NCBI GenBank assembly: GCA_001972305.1
Contig: BDDD01000432.1
Coordinates: 779,069-843,068, forward strand
Source of the DNA: Cephalotus follicularis
Taxonomy: Eukaryota > Streptophyta > Magnoliopsida > Oxalidales > Cephalotaceae
Direction of reading: 5' to 3'
Length of the DNA stretch: 64,000 nucleotides
Shown in pieces: positions 43,740-54,649 of the stretch. Each line of letters begins with the position of its first letter. The stretch's first letter is position 1. A program made the translations under genes and the position numbers. A model generated the notes under the pieces. The model had not been told where the DNA came from. It searched no databases and saw nothing but the letters and a program-made list of their open reading frames with translations.

Positions 43740-44420
43740 TAAGAACGCTCAACATCTTCCGTATTGGCCTAATGTTTTTCAAATCAGGCTATCTAAGCTT
43801 TTTATAAGACTTGATCTTTGCAAATTCTTATGTGTTCGTAGTTCAAGATATGTTTTAGGTCTGGTCTGACAAGTTCTTATGGGTTTGCACACAAACATTT
43901 CGTATTGGTCTGATATATTTTGGACCAGGCATCTGAGCTTTTTAGCCCCCATGGGGGGACTTGTATCAAAGCACTCAGCCAACAAACTTGATATTTGTGA
44001 GTTCTTATGTGTTCACAGATCAAGATACAATTTTAGGTCTGGTCTGATAAGTTTTTATGGGTTTGCAGACCAGGATTTCGTATTGGCCTGATATTTTTCA
44101 GACCAGGTCACCTGAGCTTTTTAGCCCCCATGAGGGCACTTGTATCAAAGCGCTCAGTCAACAAACTTGATCTTTATGAGTTCTGATGTGTTCGCAGATC
44201 AAGTTACGATTTAAGGTCTGGTCTAACAAGTTCTTATGGGTTTGCAGACAAGGATTTTGTACTGGTTTGATATTTTTCAGACCAGGTCTCCTGAGGGCAA
44301 TTGTATCAAGGCGCTCAGCCAAAAAGCTTGATCTTTGCGAGTTCTTATGTGTTCGCATATCAAGATATGATTTAAGGTCTAGTCTGGAAATTTCTTATGG
44401 GTTTGCAGACTAGCATTTGC
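43740..44420 (+). repeat. ~180-bp tandem repeat, four units
   Basis: Units start near 43807, 43989, 44168 and 44329, each with CTTGATCTTTGCGAGTTC, TTATGTGTTCGCAGATCAAG, GGTCTGGTCTGACAAG and CTGAGCTTTTTAGCCCCCAT. The small minus and plus frames here translate the repeat. Confidence 0.85.
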
Positions 44421-44429
44421 TCCCATAGG

Positions 44430-45110
44430 AGTCATTAAATAAGCTTGTATTAAAGCCTTGAGAGCTATGGTCCTGTATCAAGGGCCTTGTGTGATTGCTC
44501 CCTTGGGAGTCTTGAATAAGCTTGTATTAAAGATTTAGTCTGCTTGAGAATGGAAGAGCTCCGGTCATGTATTAAGGACCTGCTTTGACTGCTCCCTTGG
44601 GATTCTTGAGTTAGCTTGTATGAAAGCTTTAGTCTGCTTGAGACTGAAAGAGCTTCGGTCCTGTATCAAGGACCCAGTTTGACTGCTCCCTTGGGAGTCT
44701 TGAATAAGCTTGTAGTAAAGATTTAGTCTGCTTGAGATTGGCATAGCTGTGGTAATGTATCAAGGACCTGCTCTGATTGATCCATTGGGAGTCCTTGAAT
44801 AAGCTTGTATTAAAGCTAGACTGCTTTAGACTTGGAGAGCTGAGGTCCTGTATCAAAGACCTACTTTGATTGTTCCCTTGAGAGCCTTTGAATAAGCTTG
44901 TATTAAAGCTAGTCGGCTTCAGGCTAGAAGAGTTATGGTCCTGTATGAAGGACCTGCTCTGACTGCTCCCTTGGGACTCTTCTATTGTGGAACTGTTGAA
45001 GGCTGTTCAGAGGTTTAAGGACGTGAACATGGAACCTTCTGCTCTGATTGCTCCCTTGGGAGTCTTCTCTTGTCGAATTGTTGAAGGCTGTTCAGATGTT
45101 TAAGGATGAA
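44430..45110 (+). repeat. ~93-bp tandem repeat, six to seven units
   Basis: Units begin GGTCCTGTATCAAGGACCTG and contain CTCCCTTGGGAGTCTTGAAT and AAGCTTGTATTAAAG. Starts are at about 44470, 44565, 44658, 44751, 44843 and 44937, with a shortened last unit. TCCTGTATCAAGGA and CTCCCTTGGGAG are themselves small inverted repeats. Confidence 0.85.
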
Positions 45111-45120
45111 TATACTACAT

Positions 45121-45141
45121 GGGGGGGGGGGGGGGGGGGGG
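45121..45141 (+). repeat. Homopolymer of 21 G
   Basis: An uninterrupted G run lies exactly at the border between the repeat array and the copia C LTR. Read on the minus strand it is a C run following AATCCA, as in the C-rich end of the A2 LTR (about 13008-13019). Confidence 0.8.
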
Positions 45142-46405
45142 TGGATTGTAGTATTAACTAATTTATAGAGAAGTAATTCCCAAGGTCCTCCTTGAGTTTC
45201 CACTAGTGTTCCACCCGAACACAATCTCAGAATATCTTTACGGTGACTATTCGGTGCACCTTTACAATGTTTTGTGATTGACCTCAATCACAACAGTTCA
45301 CTCCCCTTTCTTCACTTTAGGGTTCACTCCCCTAAGTTTGGATTACAAAAATGATAAATGTTTTGTGGAACCTCTTAAAGGTTTGGTATGGCTATTTTGA
45401 TCATAAAAAATTTTATTGATCTCAACAATAAAAATTGATCTTGAAAAGACTTCTTGATGATGATATGAAAGTGTTGGATTTTGCTCTTGATTTTTCACTT
45501 GCTTGAATGTTCTTTGTTCTCCTATTTAATTTCTTGTGTTTCTTCTTCTTTGTAGCTGAATTTGATTTAATAGCAATAATATTTGGACCTTTGGAGTTGA
45601 TGCTTTTGTCTTGGAAATTGTTCTATCAGCCTTGGGAGTTGTAGCTTCAGTCTTGGAAGTTGTTTTACTAGTCTTGGAAGTTGTACTATCAGTCTTTGAA
45701 GTTGTAGCCTCATAAAACAGCTCATTAAACTGTTGTCAGTAATTTGTTTCCCGCCCTCAAAGAGTCGACGCTGTTCTTGAAAGGGTCGCCGCTTAAGAGT
45801 CCGTTGGATATTTGAATTTGAAAGTTCTGTTCCAAGCATTGACGGTCTTGAATTTGGAGTCGACGGTTTCCCTCCAAGCGCTGACGGTCTTGAATTTGGA
45901 GTTGACGGTTTCCCTCAAAGCGCTGACGGTTTGTGTTGAGCGTATCAACTTTGAGCAACTTTAATTGGTCCAAAATTGCTTGTTTTTAACCGCTAAAATA
46001 GGGTCCTTAACTGCTAACGCCTTGGATCAATGCGCTGACGCGTTATTCTAAGTGTCGCCGCTTGGGTCAATTTGATTGGCTCAAAAAGCATATGTTTGTA
46101 ACCGCTGAGATAGAGTGCTTAACCGCTGGCGTGTTGCCTTAAAGAGCTGACGTTTTCTTCAGAGCGTCGACGGTCTAAGCAATTTCTCCTTTGCTCACGA
46201 TCCTTCAACTGTTGACACTTTTCACTTGGGCGTCGAAGGTCTCACAAAGCGCTGACGGTTTCATTGTGGCTGTCGACGCTTAGACCTGTATCTGAAATTT
46301 TCTCTTTTGACTCTGCAACTTTTTATCTTATCTTGCACAAAAAGAAACTTTGTTAAATACAAATATGTTATCATCAAAACCTGGATTGAGACAAAAATGT
46401 CAACA
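45142..46405 (-). repeat. 3' LTR of copia C
   Basis: In the minus direction the LTR starts TGTTGAC (46405), next to AAAAAGGGGGAGAT, and ends in the C run at 45141. It is about 1.26 kb. An array of GCGCTGACGGTT and GTCGACGGTT motifs fills about 45765-46290. A TATA-like TTAAATAG follows it (about 45525). The last bases expected of the LTR (…CAACA) are missing, so it is truncated. Confidence 0.8.
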
Positions 46406-47192
46406 ATCTCCCCCTTTTTGATGATGCCAAAATTTGCTACATTTTAAAACAAAAATTGTACAATTTAAGAGAACATAAGTAAAACATATGCACATAACTC
46501 ATAATTGACTACCCCTTAATCCATTAACTCCCCCTTAGTATGACCAGGGGTATTGTTTTAACTTTGTCATTCTCCCTATATTTTCTCTCTATTAATCTGC
46601 CTGTATTTTCTCACCTTTTTTGTTATCATTTCAAAAAGGTTTAATGACAAAATGAAATCACATCATTATTTCGACAAGGCAATCACAATTCCAATTGATA
46701 CATCAATCATCAATACATTCAAATATAACCTCCAATAGATTTTAGCTGTTTTCAACATATCAAACCATTCAACTCACAATATTTAAGACATAAATTAAAA
46801 CAATTGTTTTCGTCATATCAAATTTAAATGTAACATTACATGTTCCAAATTGTTTTTCAAACATTTTTACAGATCATATCAAAATCAAACTTCAACAAAT
46901 TACAAACTGTCAAATCATTATTGAAGGACAAATACCAAACTGAAATACACATTGTCAAAACATTAGCAAATACAAGTTGCAAAATGAAAGTTCAAACGTC
47001 CATGTTATCATCTTTGTTGTCTCCATCCATATCGCCCAATTCATCAGTGACTCCTCCATCTTCTCTTTGAGCAGCTTCATTTTCTTCGCTTGATAACATA
47101 CTTAAGTTTTTGTCACTAACCATCCCTTTCTACATAAATATTCTTGCCATTCTCTTTTGCCTTCGCTTTATTGTTTTAATGTCCATCTCTAT
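46406..47192 (-). other. Copia C 3' region with purine tracts
   Basis: On the minus strand there is AAAAAGGGGGAGAT next to the LTR and a second AAGGGGGAG at about 46530. The rest is AT-rich DNA without a supported gene. Confidence 0.7.
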
Positions 47193-48218
47193 TTATTTGA
47201 CAGATAGCAATAATTCTTGAAGCAGATATCTTGGCAAGTTGACATTCGGTGTCTGATCGACTTGTGGCTCATTTGTGATTTCTCCTTGAGCCTCCTCACC
47301 CATTTCTTCACCTTTATCCTCAATTACTCTATTCTAGTTCTCCTATCTAGGGATCCATGTCCCTAGCCACTTATGTTTGTTAAATCCCATTCTACCTAGG
47401 GTCCCTTTTCCTAGCTTATCCGCACTTTGGAGTGAGTGATGCAACTCTCCACTCAAGTCAACTCCAAAATGTATGAAGATTTTGGTGATAATATTACAAT
47501 AAGCTAGCCTAGCATTTTCTCTACCTTGTATTGCTAGCATATGGTGGATTATAAGGTTGGGCACATTGATATTTTTACCTGTGATTAGATGATACATCGT
47601 GTATGCCTCCATGTGGGTTACTTCATCAAATCCACCGGCCTTAGGAAAAATGTGTGTGGCAATGGCATGGTGTAGGAACCTATGATGCAAGCTAAGATTC
47701 GTAGTGTACATTCCTTGGATATAATGTGCATTCTCACCAAATAAAATTCTCACACACTCTTCTTTGTTAAAATCATCATTGATAATCCAATTCCGTTGGT
47801 TCCAACCTCTAGCACCTTCATTTGGGATATCTAAGATAGTGGCTAGAGTTGAGCAGCTAAATCCTATCTCCGTATGTTTAACTGTTGTGTTTAAATCTAC
47901 CTTAGAGCTAGGTAGAATCTTAACATAAAATTCTTTTATCAAGTCAGGATAGTAAGATAGATTAATGGAGAAAAGAGATTCTAACCCTTGGACAATTAGC
48001 CACCCTACAATAGGGAAACCTTCACTATTGCAAAAATCGAAATCTAAGGTCTTTCCTACAAGTATTTTTCAGTCAAAATAGGCTTTGGGATACCTTGGTA
48101 CTAGCGGAATCTCCTGTTGTGATGGCTTCTCAACAGTTCCTCTCTTCTTATTCTGCCCAAGATGCTTTGTTTTTGTTCTTGATCCTTTCCCCTCCTCAGT
48201 TTGCTTACTTCTAGGCAT
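47193..48218 (-). pseudogene. Copia C extra ORF, Transposase_32-like, with stops
   Basis: ATG at 48216-48218 (MPRSKQTEEGKGSRTKTKHL, basic start) and stop at 47193-47195, about 340 codons. The domain is recognisable as in A2: LIKEFYVKILPSSKVDLNTT, STLATILDIPNEGARGW, HRFLHHAIATHIFPKAGG, NVPNLIIHHMLAI. A hydrophilic, acidic C-terminus follows (IEDKGEEMGEEAQGEITNEP). In-frame stops occur at about 48070 (before KILVGKTLDFDF) and twice near 47325-47340. The C-terminal coil with heptads is lacking or diverged. It shows that the extra ORF is a shared component of two distinct copia families. Confidence 0.82.
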
Positions 48219-48645
48219 TTTCCTTGAGGGTTTTTGGTTGAGAAGATGATTTTGGCAGGAAATCGTAAGGAATTCGCCAGAGCAGTGATTTTGGAGTTAG
48301 GGATTTGTGTTGAAAGTGACTGATAGAAGAGGGATTCTGTTTTGTATCTCGACTAAAGCATCGACGCTTTTATTTAAAGTGCTCGCTTTGTTGAATTTTA
48401 AATTTTTAGCCCTAACTTTAGTTTAAAGCGTTGACGCTTTTAATTCAGGCGTCGGCGCTTTGCATACCTTGCAAATTTCTAATTTTAGGTACAGTGTTAA
48501 GCGCTGACGCTTACATTCTGGGCGTCGGCACTTTGCTCTGTCTTTTGCCGAATTATCGATAACGCGAATGCATGAATGCACATGATGCAACAATCAACAT
48601 ATAGTCATTTCAAGAAAAAAACATACAAGCATATAAACATATTAA
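48219..48645 (-). promoter_or_regulatory. Leader of the copia C extra ORF with LTR-type motifs
   Basis: Between RNase H and the extra ORF, five motifs of the C-LTR type occur (minus strand AAAGCGTCGATGCTTT, AAAGCGTCAACGCTTT, AAAGCGCCGACGCC, AAGCGTCAGCGCTT, AAAGTGCCGACGCC) between about 48355 and 48540. A TATA-like TAAATAAAAG lies beside the first, followed by a leader of about 130 bp to the ATG. Confidence 0.55.
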
Positions 48646-48966
48646 TCATTCAATTTCACATAAAACTAATTCCACTATAAATTTTGAGAAGGTTTGTTCA
48701 TCTAATGGTTTTGTGAAAATGTCCGCTACTTGTTCTTGAGTTGGTACGAAGACTAATTCTCTGTCACCTTTCTCAATACGATCATTTATAAAAGTGATAT
48801 CAAATGTAAATATGTTTGGTTCTAGAGTGATGTACATGATTTTTACCTAAACGAATTGCGCTAGTGTTGTCACGCCTAATTTGCAGTTTTTCAAATTTAA
48901 AGCCACAATCAAGAAGTTATTGTTTCATCCAAATTATTTGTGCGCAACAACTTCAAGCGGCAATAT
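48646..48966 (-). pseudogene. Copia C RNase H, C-terminal part
   Basis: In the minus direction from 48966: IAACSCCAQIIWMKQ, a stop, DNTSAIRLGKNHVHHSRTKH, then a frameshift and RIEKGDRELVFVPTQEQVAD with IFTKPLDEQTFSKF to the end at 48646. This is the end of pol, matching A2 9610-9936. The duplicated AATAT (48962-48966) marks the insertion of gypsy D. Confidence 0.85.
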
Positions 48967-51226
48967 TGTAACACCCCGCGTCCGCAGGGGGGACACGTGG
49001 CATTACTCTCAATCCAATACACAATACAATGGTTGGGACGAGCAATATAAAAAGGCGGAAAAACTTAAAACTTTGCAATACATATCATTTGTGGAAGTTA
49101 CAATGCAATAAACCATCCATGCAATACAAATCCTTTACAATACTAATCTTTTACAATACAATACATTTCAATCTTTCACTACAATATCTCACAACCAGAT
49201 CCATGATACCTAAGCAGTTGTGCGATCAAAACGAGCCTTCAGTCCTTCAGTCCACTGCTACCTGTTGCCCTACCTATGACGCACACAAAAGTACAACACA
49301 GCCCCACCCCGAAGGATGGGGTTAGCCACACTGGCTAAGCAGAAACCTCATGCAGCATGTATGCATGTACAATGTGCAATATCGGTGACAATATACGCAA
49401 TATCAATGTGCGATGTACAATATCAATGCAAGACATGGCAAATGCATATGTACAGTTGGCGATCAGACTACCCATATGACAATGGCCCATAACCGAGCAT
49501 ACGGATAGGATCTATAGCAATCAATCAATGACAGACACTGAAAGGTGGTGTATAAAACACCCAATCAATCAATCAATATCCTATACAGCGTGCGACCCTG
49601 GGTCAATACAATGTCAATCAGTTAGCAGTGATCAATCCCATGGAAGGTAGTCCTTCAAAAAGGGTGGGAGATCTAGCTACGGTTCTTAGAATGATCAGGT
49701 CTTGAACTCATAGATCTTCCAGCGTATGGCTGGGTCAATACAGTCTCGATGAGCTACAGCCTTAGGGAGCTACTGAAACCATTAGGTAGCTACAGCCTCG
49801 AGGAAGCATCAATCGACAATCAATCGGCACCGCTCGTCAGCGGGTCAATATAGTACAATGAATGAAACAATCGACGAAATAAGTGGACATAGTCAACAAC
49901 CTAACATGCCGACATGAATCATAAGGTCGCTTTATAGGATCCATACAATACAATCAATCATGTCAGTACAATATCATTTCAATGTCAATATGCAAAGTCA
50001 ATGAGTGACGTTATCTAATGGAGGGTTGGCAATGTCCGTCCGACTTACCGACTTAGACTCACATCACTCATGACTCAAGCAATCAATCGGTCAGTACTAT
50101 TATTAAAACTGTTGTCAAACACTTGAACACCTCAAGTGAGGCTCCGGTCAAGTGGCAATGTGAAAAGATGTTGAAAACCAGCTTTAAAGTAGTTAAAAAC
50201 TCCTTTCAGTCCATTAGGCATCGATGTCCTTTGTGAAAGACGTTGACGCATCTGTAAAATGGTGGAAAGATGCCGATGTCTTTGAAAGGCATCGATGTCT
50301 TTCTATATTTGTATAGAGATCTGGCCGAAAAACGTCGATGTCCTTGGAGAAAGACATCGACACGTTTCAATAAAAATAGCCTGAGAATGCGCGTCAGGTT
50401 TGGCATCGATGTCTTTTCTACGGAAAGACATCTCAAGGCAAAGACGTCGATGTCTTTGCTACGGAAACACAGATACAACACTCTGAAGCGAAAGACATCG
50501 ACGTCCATGGGCTAGGAGTCGATGTCTTTGGTGGGTAGGGTCGAGTTTTGTGTAGAAAAATCAGCCAATCTCATACCCAAATACAATTTAAAGTCATTCT
50601 TTGAAAACCAAGGTTTAAAATCAATCATTTGAGGTTAGTAAAACTTGTTACAACCTTGAAAATTCAATTTCAATCCTCCTAGATCAGTTAGATGAAGGAA
50701 ATCAATAAAACCCTAGTTTTTCAATTCAATGTAATACAATCACTCAATTCAATCAATCATTCAATCAATTATACAATTTAGCAATAGGCAATCAAGTAGG
50801 GAAGTTGTACCTTTAACGAAGCTTCAAAAGTTGAGCTTACAATGGGTCAAAGCCGGAAACAGTTAAGAATCGGCTGCTATGTCACTCAATTGGCAACCCA
50901 CACTTGCAATCGGTATCCTTGTTGAAGGAGATGCAATCCTACTACTACGGAGATGGAGAGAGGCTGCCAGTAAGAGAGAGAGAGAGGGAGAAGGATAGAG
51001 AAAGGGAGAAGAATGAGTGAAATGAGAGGAATGGTTAAGGAATTGGCTTATATAGCCGATTCTGCCAACTCTCCGAAACTCAGTCCAAAAATCCCGACTA
51101 TACATGCGTTTAACCAATACAACAACAATAGGTATAAGAATACCTCAATTCAATACAATTCGATACAGTACATATATGGTACAATGTATGCATGAACAGT
51201 ACAAAAAGGGAATTCGGGTCGTCACA
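48967..51226 (-). repeat. Left (3') LTR of gypsy D
   Basis: The LTR is 2260 bp. An array with GACATCGATGTC-type palindromes lies at about 50215-50530. A minus-strand TATATAA box is at 51048-51054. The open frames at 50206-50515 are translations of the array. Confidence 0.92.
50215..50530 (-). promoter_or_regulatory. Array of GACATCGATGTC-type palindromes in the D LTR
   Basis: About ten motifs with ATCGAT or GTCGAC/GTCGAT cores, flanked by CTTT or AAAG (GGCATCGATGTCTTTC, AAAGACATCGACGTCC, AAGACGTCGATGTCTTTG). In the transcription direction they lie about 500 bp downstream of the TATA box, so in the transcribed part, unlike the copia arrays. The partner array is at about 57335-57660. Confidence 0.75.
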
Positions 51227-52217
51227 TTCTCCCCTCCTTAAAAGAATCCGGTCCCCATATTCACCAGTAAATGGATCAATCAATCAAAAAGGAAAGGATA
51301 TGTCTCTCTTATATCGTCCTCGCACTCCTAGGTGCGCTCCACTGAACCATGATACTGCCATAGAACACTGAGCAAAGGAATGGTCTTGTTCCACAATACT
51401 CTGATCTGTCTGTCATCAATCTGTACAAGAGTCTCAATAAACGATAATTTAGGTTCCAGCTGAATTTGACTGTACTGAATGATGTGTGAAGGATCTCAAA
51501 CATATCTCCTCAACTGAGAAACAAGGAACACATCATGAACTCCCGACAATGCTGGAGGTAAGGCAAGCCTATAAGCAAGTCATCCAATTCGATCCAATAC
51601 CTCGAAAGGTCCAATAAAACGAGGAGAAAGCTTCCCTCTCTTCCCGAATCTCATGACTCCTTTAGTGGGTGACACTTTGAGGAAAACATGGTCACCAATA
51701 CTAAACTCCAAGCCTCTGCGATGAACATCGGCATAGCTTTTCTGTCTACTCTGTGCAACAATCAATTGGTCTTTAATCAATTTCACTTTCTCTGCGGTAA
51801 TCTGTACAATTTCAGGCCCCAAAATACTCTTTTCACTGACCTTATCCCAACAAACTGGCGATCGGCACTTCCTACCATATAGGGCTTCATAGGGAGCCAT
51901 ATGTATGCTCTTGTGATATCTATTGTTATACGAGAACTCAATCAAATGTAAGCAGTCATCCCAACTACCTCCAAAGTCGAGAAAGCATACACGAAGCATG
52001 TCCTCCAATGTCTGAATAGTCCTTTTGGACAAACCATCTGCTTGGGGATGAAAAGCAGTACTAAAACTAAATTTTGTACCCATAGCTGCCTGTAACTCCA
52101 TCCAAAACCCGAAAGTGAATGAGAGTCTCGGTCTGAAACAATGTTGACAGGAGCTCCATGTGCTTTAACAATCTCTTTCATGAACAATCTGGACAACTTT
52201 TCTCTAGAATAAGTCAT
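51227..52217 (-). pseudogene. Gypsy D integrase core and chromo-like tail
   Basis: Minus frames at 52217-51942 (FMKEIVKAHGAPVNIVSDRD) and 52101-51580 (FSTAFHPQADGLSKRTIQTL, EFSYNNRYHKSIHMAPYEAL, LYGRKCRSPVCWDKV, LSPRFIGPFEVLDRIG) are the core and C-terminal part of integrase. The residue normally Glu of the catalytic triad (SERTIQ in the family) is Lys here (SKRTIQ), so the enzyme would be inactive even without the frameshift between the two frames. To the left (about 51290-51560) the chromo-like tail can be traced (IRVLWNKTIPLLSVLW). Confidence 0.85.
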
Positions 52218-52393
52218 CCGAATCGGTAGAAAGTGGGCCTACTTCATGAGCCGGTCGACAATAACCCATAAACCATCATGTATGCCATGAGTCAGAGGTA
52301 ACCCGGACACGAAATCCATGGTAATGTGCTCCCATTTCCACTCAGGAATGAGTAAAGGCTAAAGCAAGCCTGCTGGTCTCTGGTGCTCTGCCT

Positions 52394-52654
52394 TTACTTG
52401 TTGACAACTGAGGCATCTGATACAAATTCCGCGATTTCTCTCTTCATGCCAATCCACCAATAGCAAAGTTTCAGGTCACGATACATCTTCGTACTCCCTG
52501 GATGGATAGAGAGATAAGATTTATGAGCTTGAGAAAGAAGCTCTTCCTTCAACTCACTATCAGCTGGAAAGCAAATCCTGTTCCGGTATCTCAATAACCC
52601 ATCCGTAGATAGAGAGAAATCGGGTTTCAATCCCTCATCAATAGCAGTAGCCAC
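52394..52654 (-). pseudogene. Gypsy D integrase N-terminal zinc-binding part
   Basis: ADSELKEELLSQAHKSYLSI followed by HPGSTKMYRDLKLCYWW keeps the two His of the HHCC finger. The paired Cys region reads SDASVVNK, then a stop, where family members have CxxC, so the finger is broken. Confidence 0.8.
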
Positions 52655-52859
52655 TTTCTGCTATTCAATGTCCACTCTCTGAGCATCTCTAATCTGGTCA
52701 AGTAATGCAAGTTGCACACGAATATGGGAAAGAGTCGTACAAGACAGTTTGTGACTCAATGCATCTGCAACAACATTTACTTCCTGGATGATATTCAATA
52801 TCACAATCATAATCATTAAGAAGCTCAAACCACCTTCTCTGTCTCATGTTCAATTCCTT

Positions 52860-53210
52860 CTATGAAAAGAGATATCTCAAACTCTTATGATTAGTGAAAA
52901 CTGTGAACTTGGTCCCATAAAAGTAGTGGCACCATTTTCCAAGAGCAAAGACAATGGCTGCCAACTCCAAGTCTTGCACTTGGTAGCTTCCTTCGTGTGG
53001 TTTGATCTTCCTCGATGCATAGGCAATCACTTTGCCGTATTGCATAAGAACGCAACCAAGCCCCTTTCCAAAAGCATCGGTGTATACAACAAAGTCTTCG
53101 TTCCCGTCTGGCAAGGCTAGGACAGGAGCAGAAATCAATCTATCTTTCAACTCTTGAAAACTTCTTTCACAATCACAATCCCATACAAAGGCAGCATTCT
53201 TCTGTTCCAA
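52860..53210 (-). pseudogene. Gypsy D RNase H
   Basis: The frame has [38 protein letters not shown] (catalytic Asp in TDA), [20 protein letters not shown] and [12 protein letters not shown]. It is preceded by a frameshift from the RT frame and ends at a stop. RNase H removes the RNA strand during cDNA synthesis. Confidence 0.85.
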
Positions 53211-53740
53211 TCTGGTAATGGTGTATCAATACAGGAAAATCCCTCAACAAACCGACGATAATACCCAGCTAAACCCAAGAAGCTACGAACTTTGAAAGCA
53301 TTCGTCAGTCGTTTCCAATCTTTCACTGCCTCTACTTTCGATGGATCCACCGATAAACCATTACCAGAAACAATATGCCCAAGAAAAGCAACCTCCGATA
53401 ACCAAAACTCGAACTTGTCGAATATGGAATACAATCGATGATCCCTCAATGTTTGCAATACAATGTAGAGGTGCTGGGCATGCTCCTCATCGGTCCTAGA
53501 ATAGACTAAGAGGTCATCAATGAACACTACAATGAACTGATCCAGATACTGTCTAAACAATCGGTTCATCAGGTCCATGAAAGCCACAGGAGGGTTAGAC
53601 ACACCGAAAGGCATAACCAAGAACTCATAATGGCCATATATCGATCTAAAAGCCGTCTTCAGAATATCCTCCGCTCTGACTTTCAACTGGTGGTAGCCCG
53701 ATCACAAGTCAAGCTTAGAAAACACTGTTGCTCCTCTGAG
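53147..53740 (-). pseudogene. Gypsy D reverse transcriptase, central part
   Basis: The frame contains [20 protein letters not shown], the active site [11 protein letters not shown] and the thumb region [20 protein letters not shown]. Upstream, KLDL-stop-SGYHQL shows one Arg codon turned to a stop near 53700. The catalytic Asp pair is kept. Confidence 0.88.
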
Positions 53741-54649
53741 CTAGTCGAACAACTCATCAATGTGCGATAGATGGTACTTATTCTTCACTGTAACTTTATT
53801 GAGCTGTCGGTAGTCAATACACATATGGAGTGATCCATCTTTCTTCTTGACAAAAAGAACAGGTGCTCCCCATGGTGAAGCACTAGGTCTTATAAAACCT
53901 TTGTCCAGAAGATTCTGTAACTGTATCTTTAACTCTTTCAATTCTATCGGTGCCATTCGGTACGGTGCTTGAGATATCAGTGCAGTTCCTGGTATCAAAT
54001 CAATAACAAACTCTATCTCTCTGTCAGGCGGTAAAGAAGTCAAATCATGAGGAAAAACGTCTCCAAACTCGCAAAGCACTGGAATATCTTCCAGCTCCGG
54101 CCGCCATCTGTCTGTATCGAGCACGGGTGCCAGAAATCCCTGGAATCCCTGTCGTAACAATCTGTCCGCATGCAAAGCCGAAATCATCAGAACAAAGAAA
54201 GGCTCTAAGGTGCCAAGAAACCGAAAAGGTGGTGGTCCCGGAGGACTGAAAACCATTACTTTTCGATGACAATCCACGTGAGCAAAGCTAGCAGACAACC
54301 AATCCATGCCAAGAATCATATCTAGGCCACCCATCGGTAAAACAATAAGATCGACTAATAAGCAATGATCATCAATCTCTACACTACAATCTCTGCACAC
54401 TCGATCAGTGGTTGCTAACTCACCGAGAGGCGTGGATACCTCTATCAACAAAGGAAGGTACTTGGATCTCAAACCAACATGGGAGACAAAATGCAATGCA
54501 ATGAATGAATGGGATGAACCCGGATAAATAAGAACCCATGCTGGAAGCTGAAAGAGTCGAATGGTACCTCTAATCACAACTTCGAACCCTACTCCAGCAC
54601 TCAATTCCATAGCAAATAGTCTATCCTGAACTATCAAAGCAGAACCCAT
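53741..54649 (-). pseudogene. Gypsy D protease and start of reverse transcriptase
   Basis: 302 codons: [20 protein letters not shown], then [17 protein letters not shown] where an aspartic protease should have D-S/T-G. The catalytic Asp is Tyr and the next residue Pro, so the protease is inactive. [11 protein letters not shown] and [20 protein letters not shown] follow, then the RT start with [20 protein letters not shown] and [20 protein letters not shown]. Confidence 0.88.

Noticed and set aside
46840..47070. 76-codon plus ORF
   Set aside because: It lies antisense in the AT-rich 3' region of copia C, has no domain, and its position is explained by that element.
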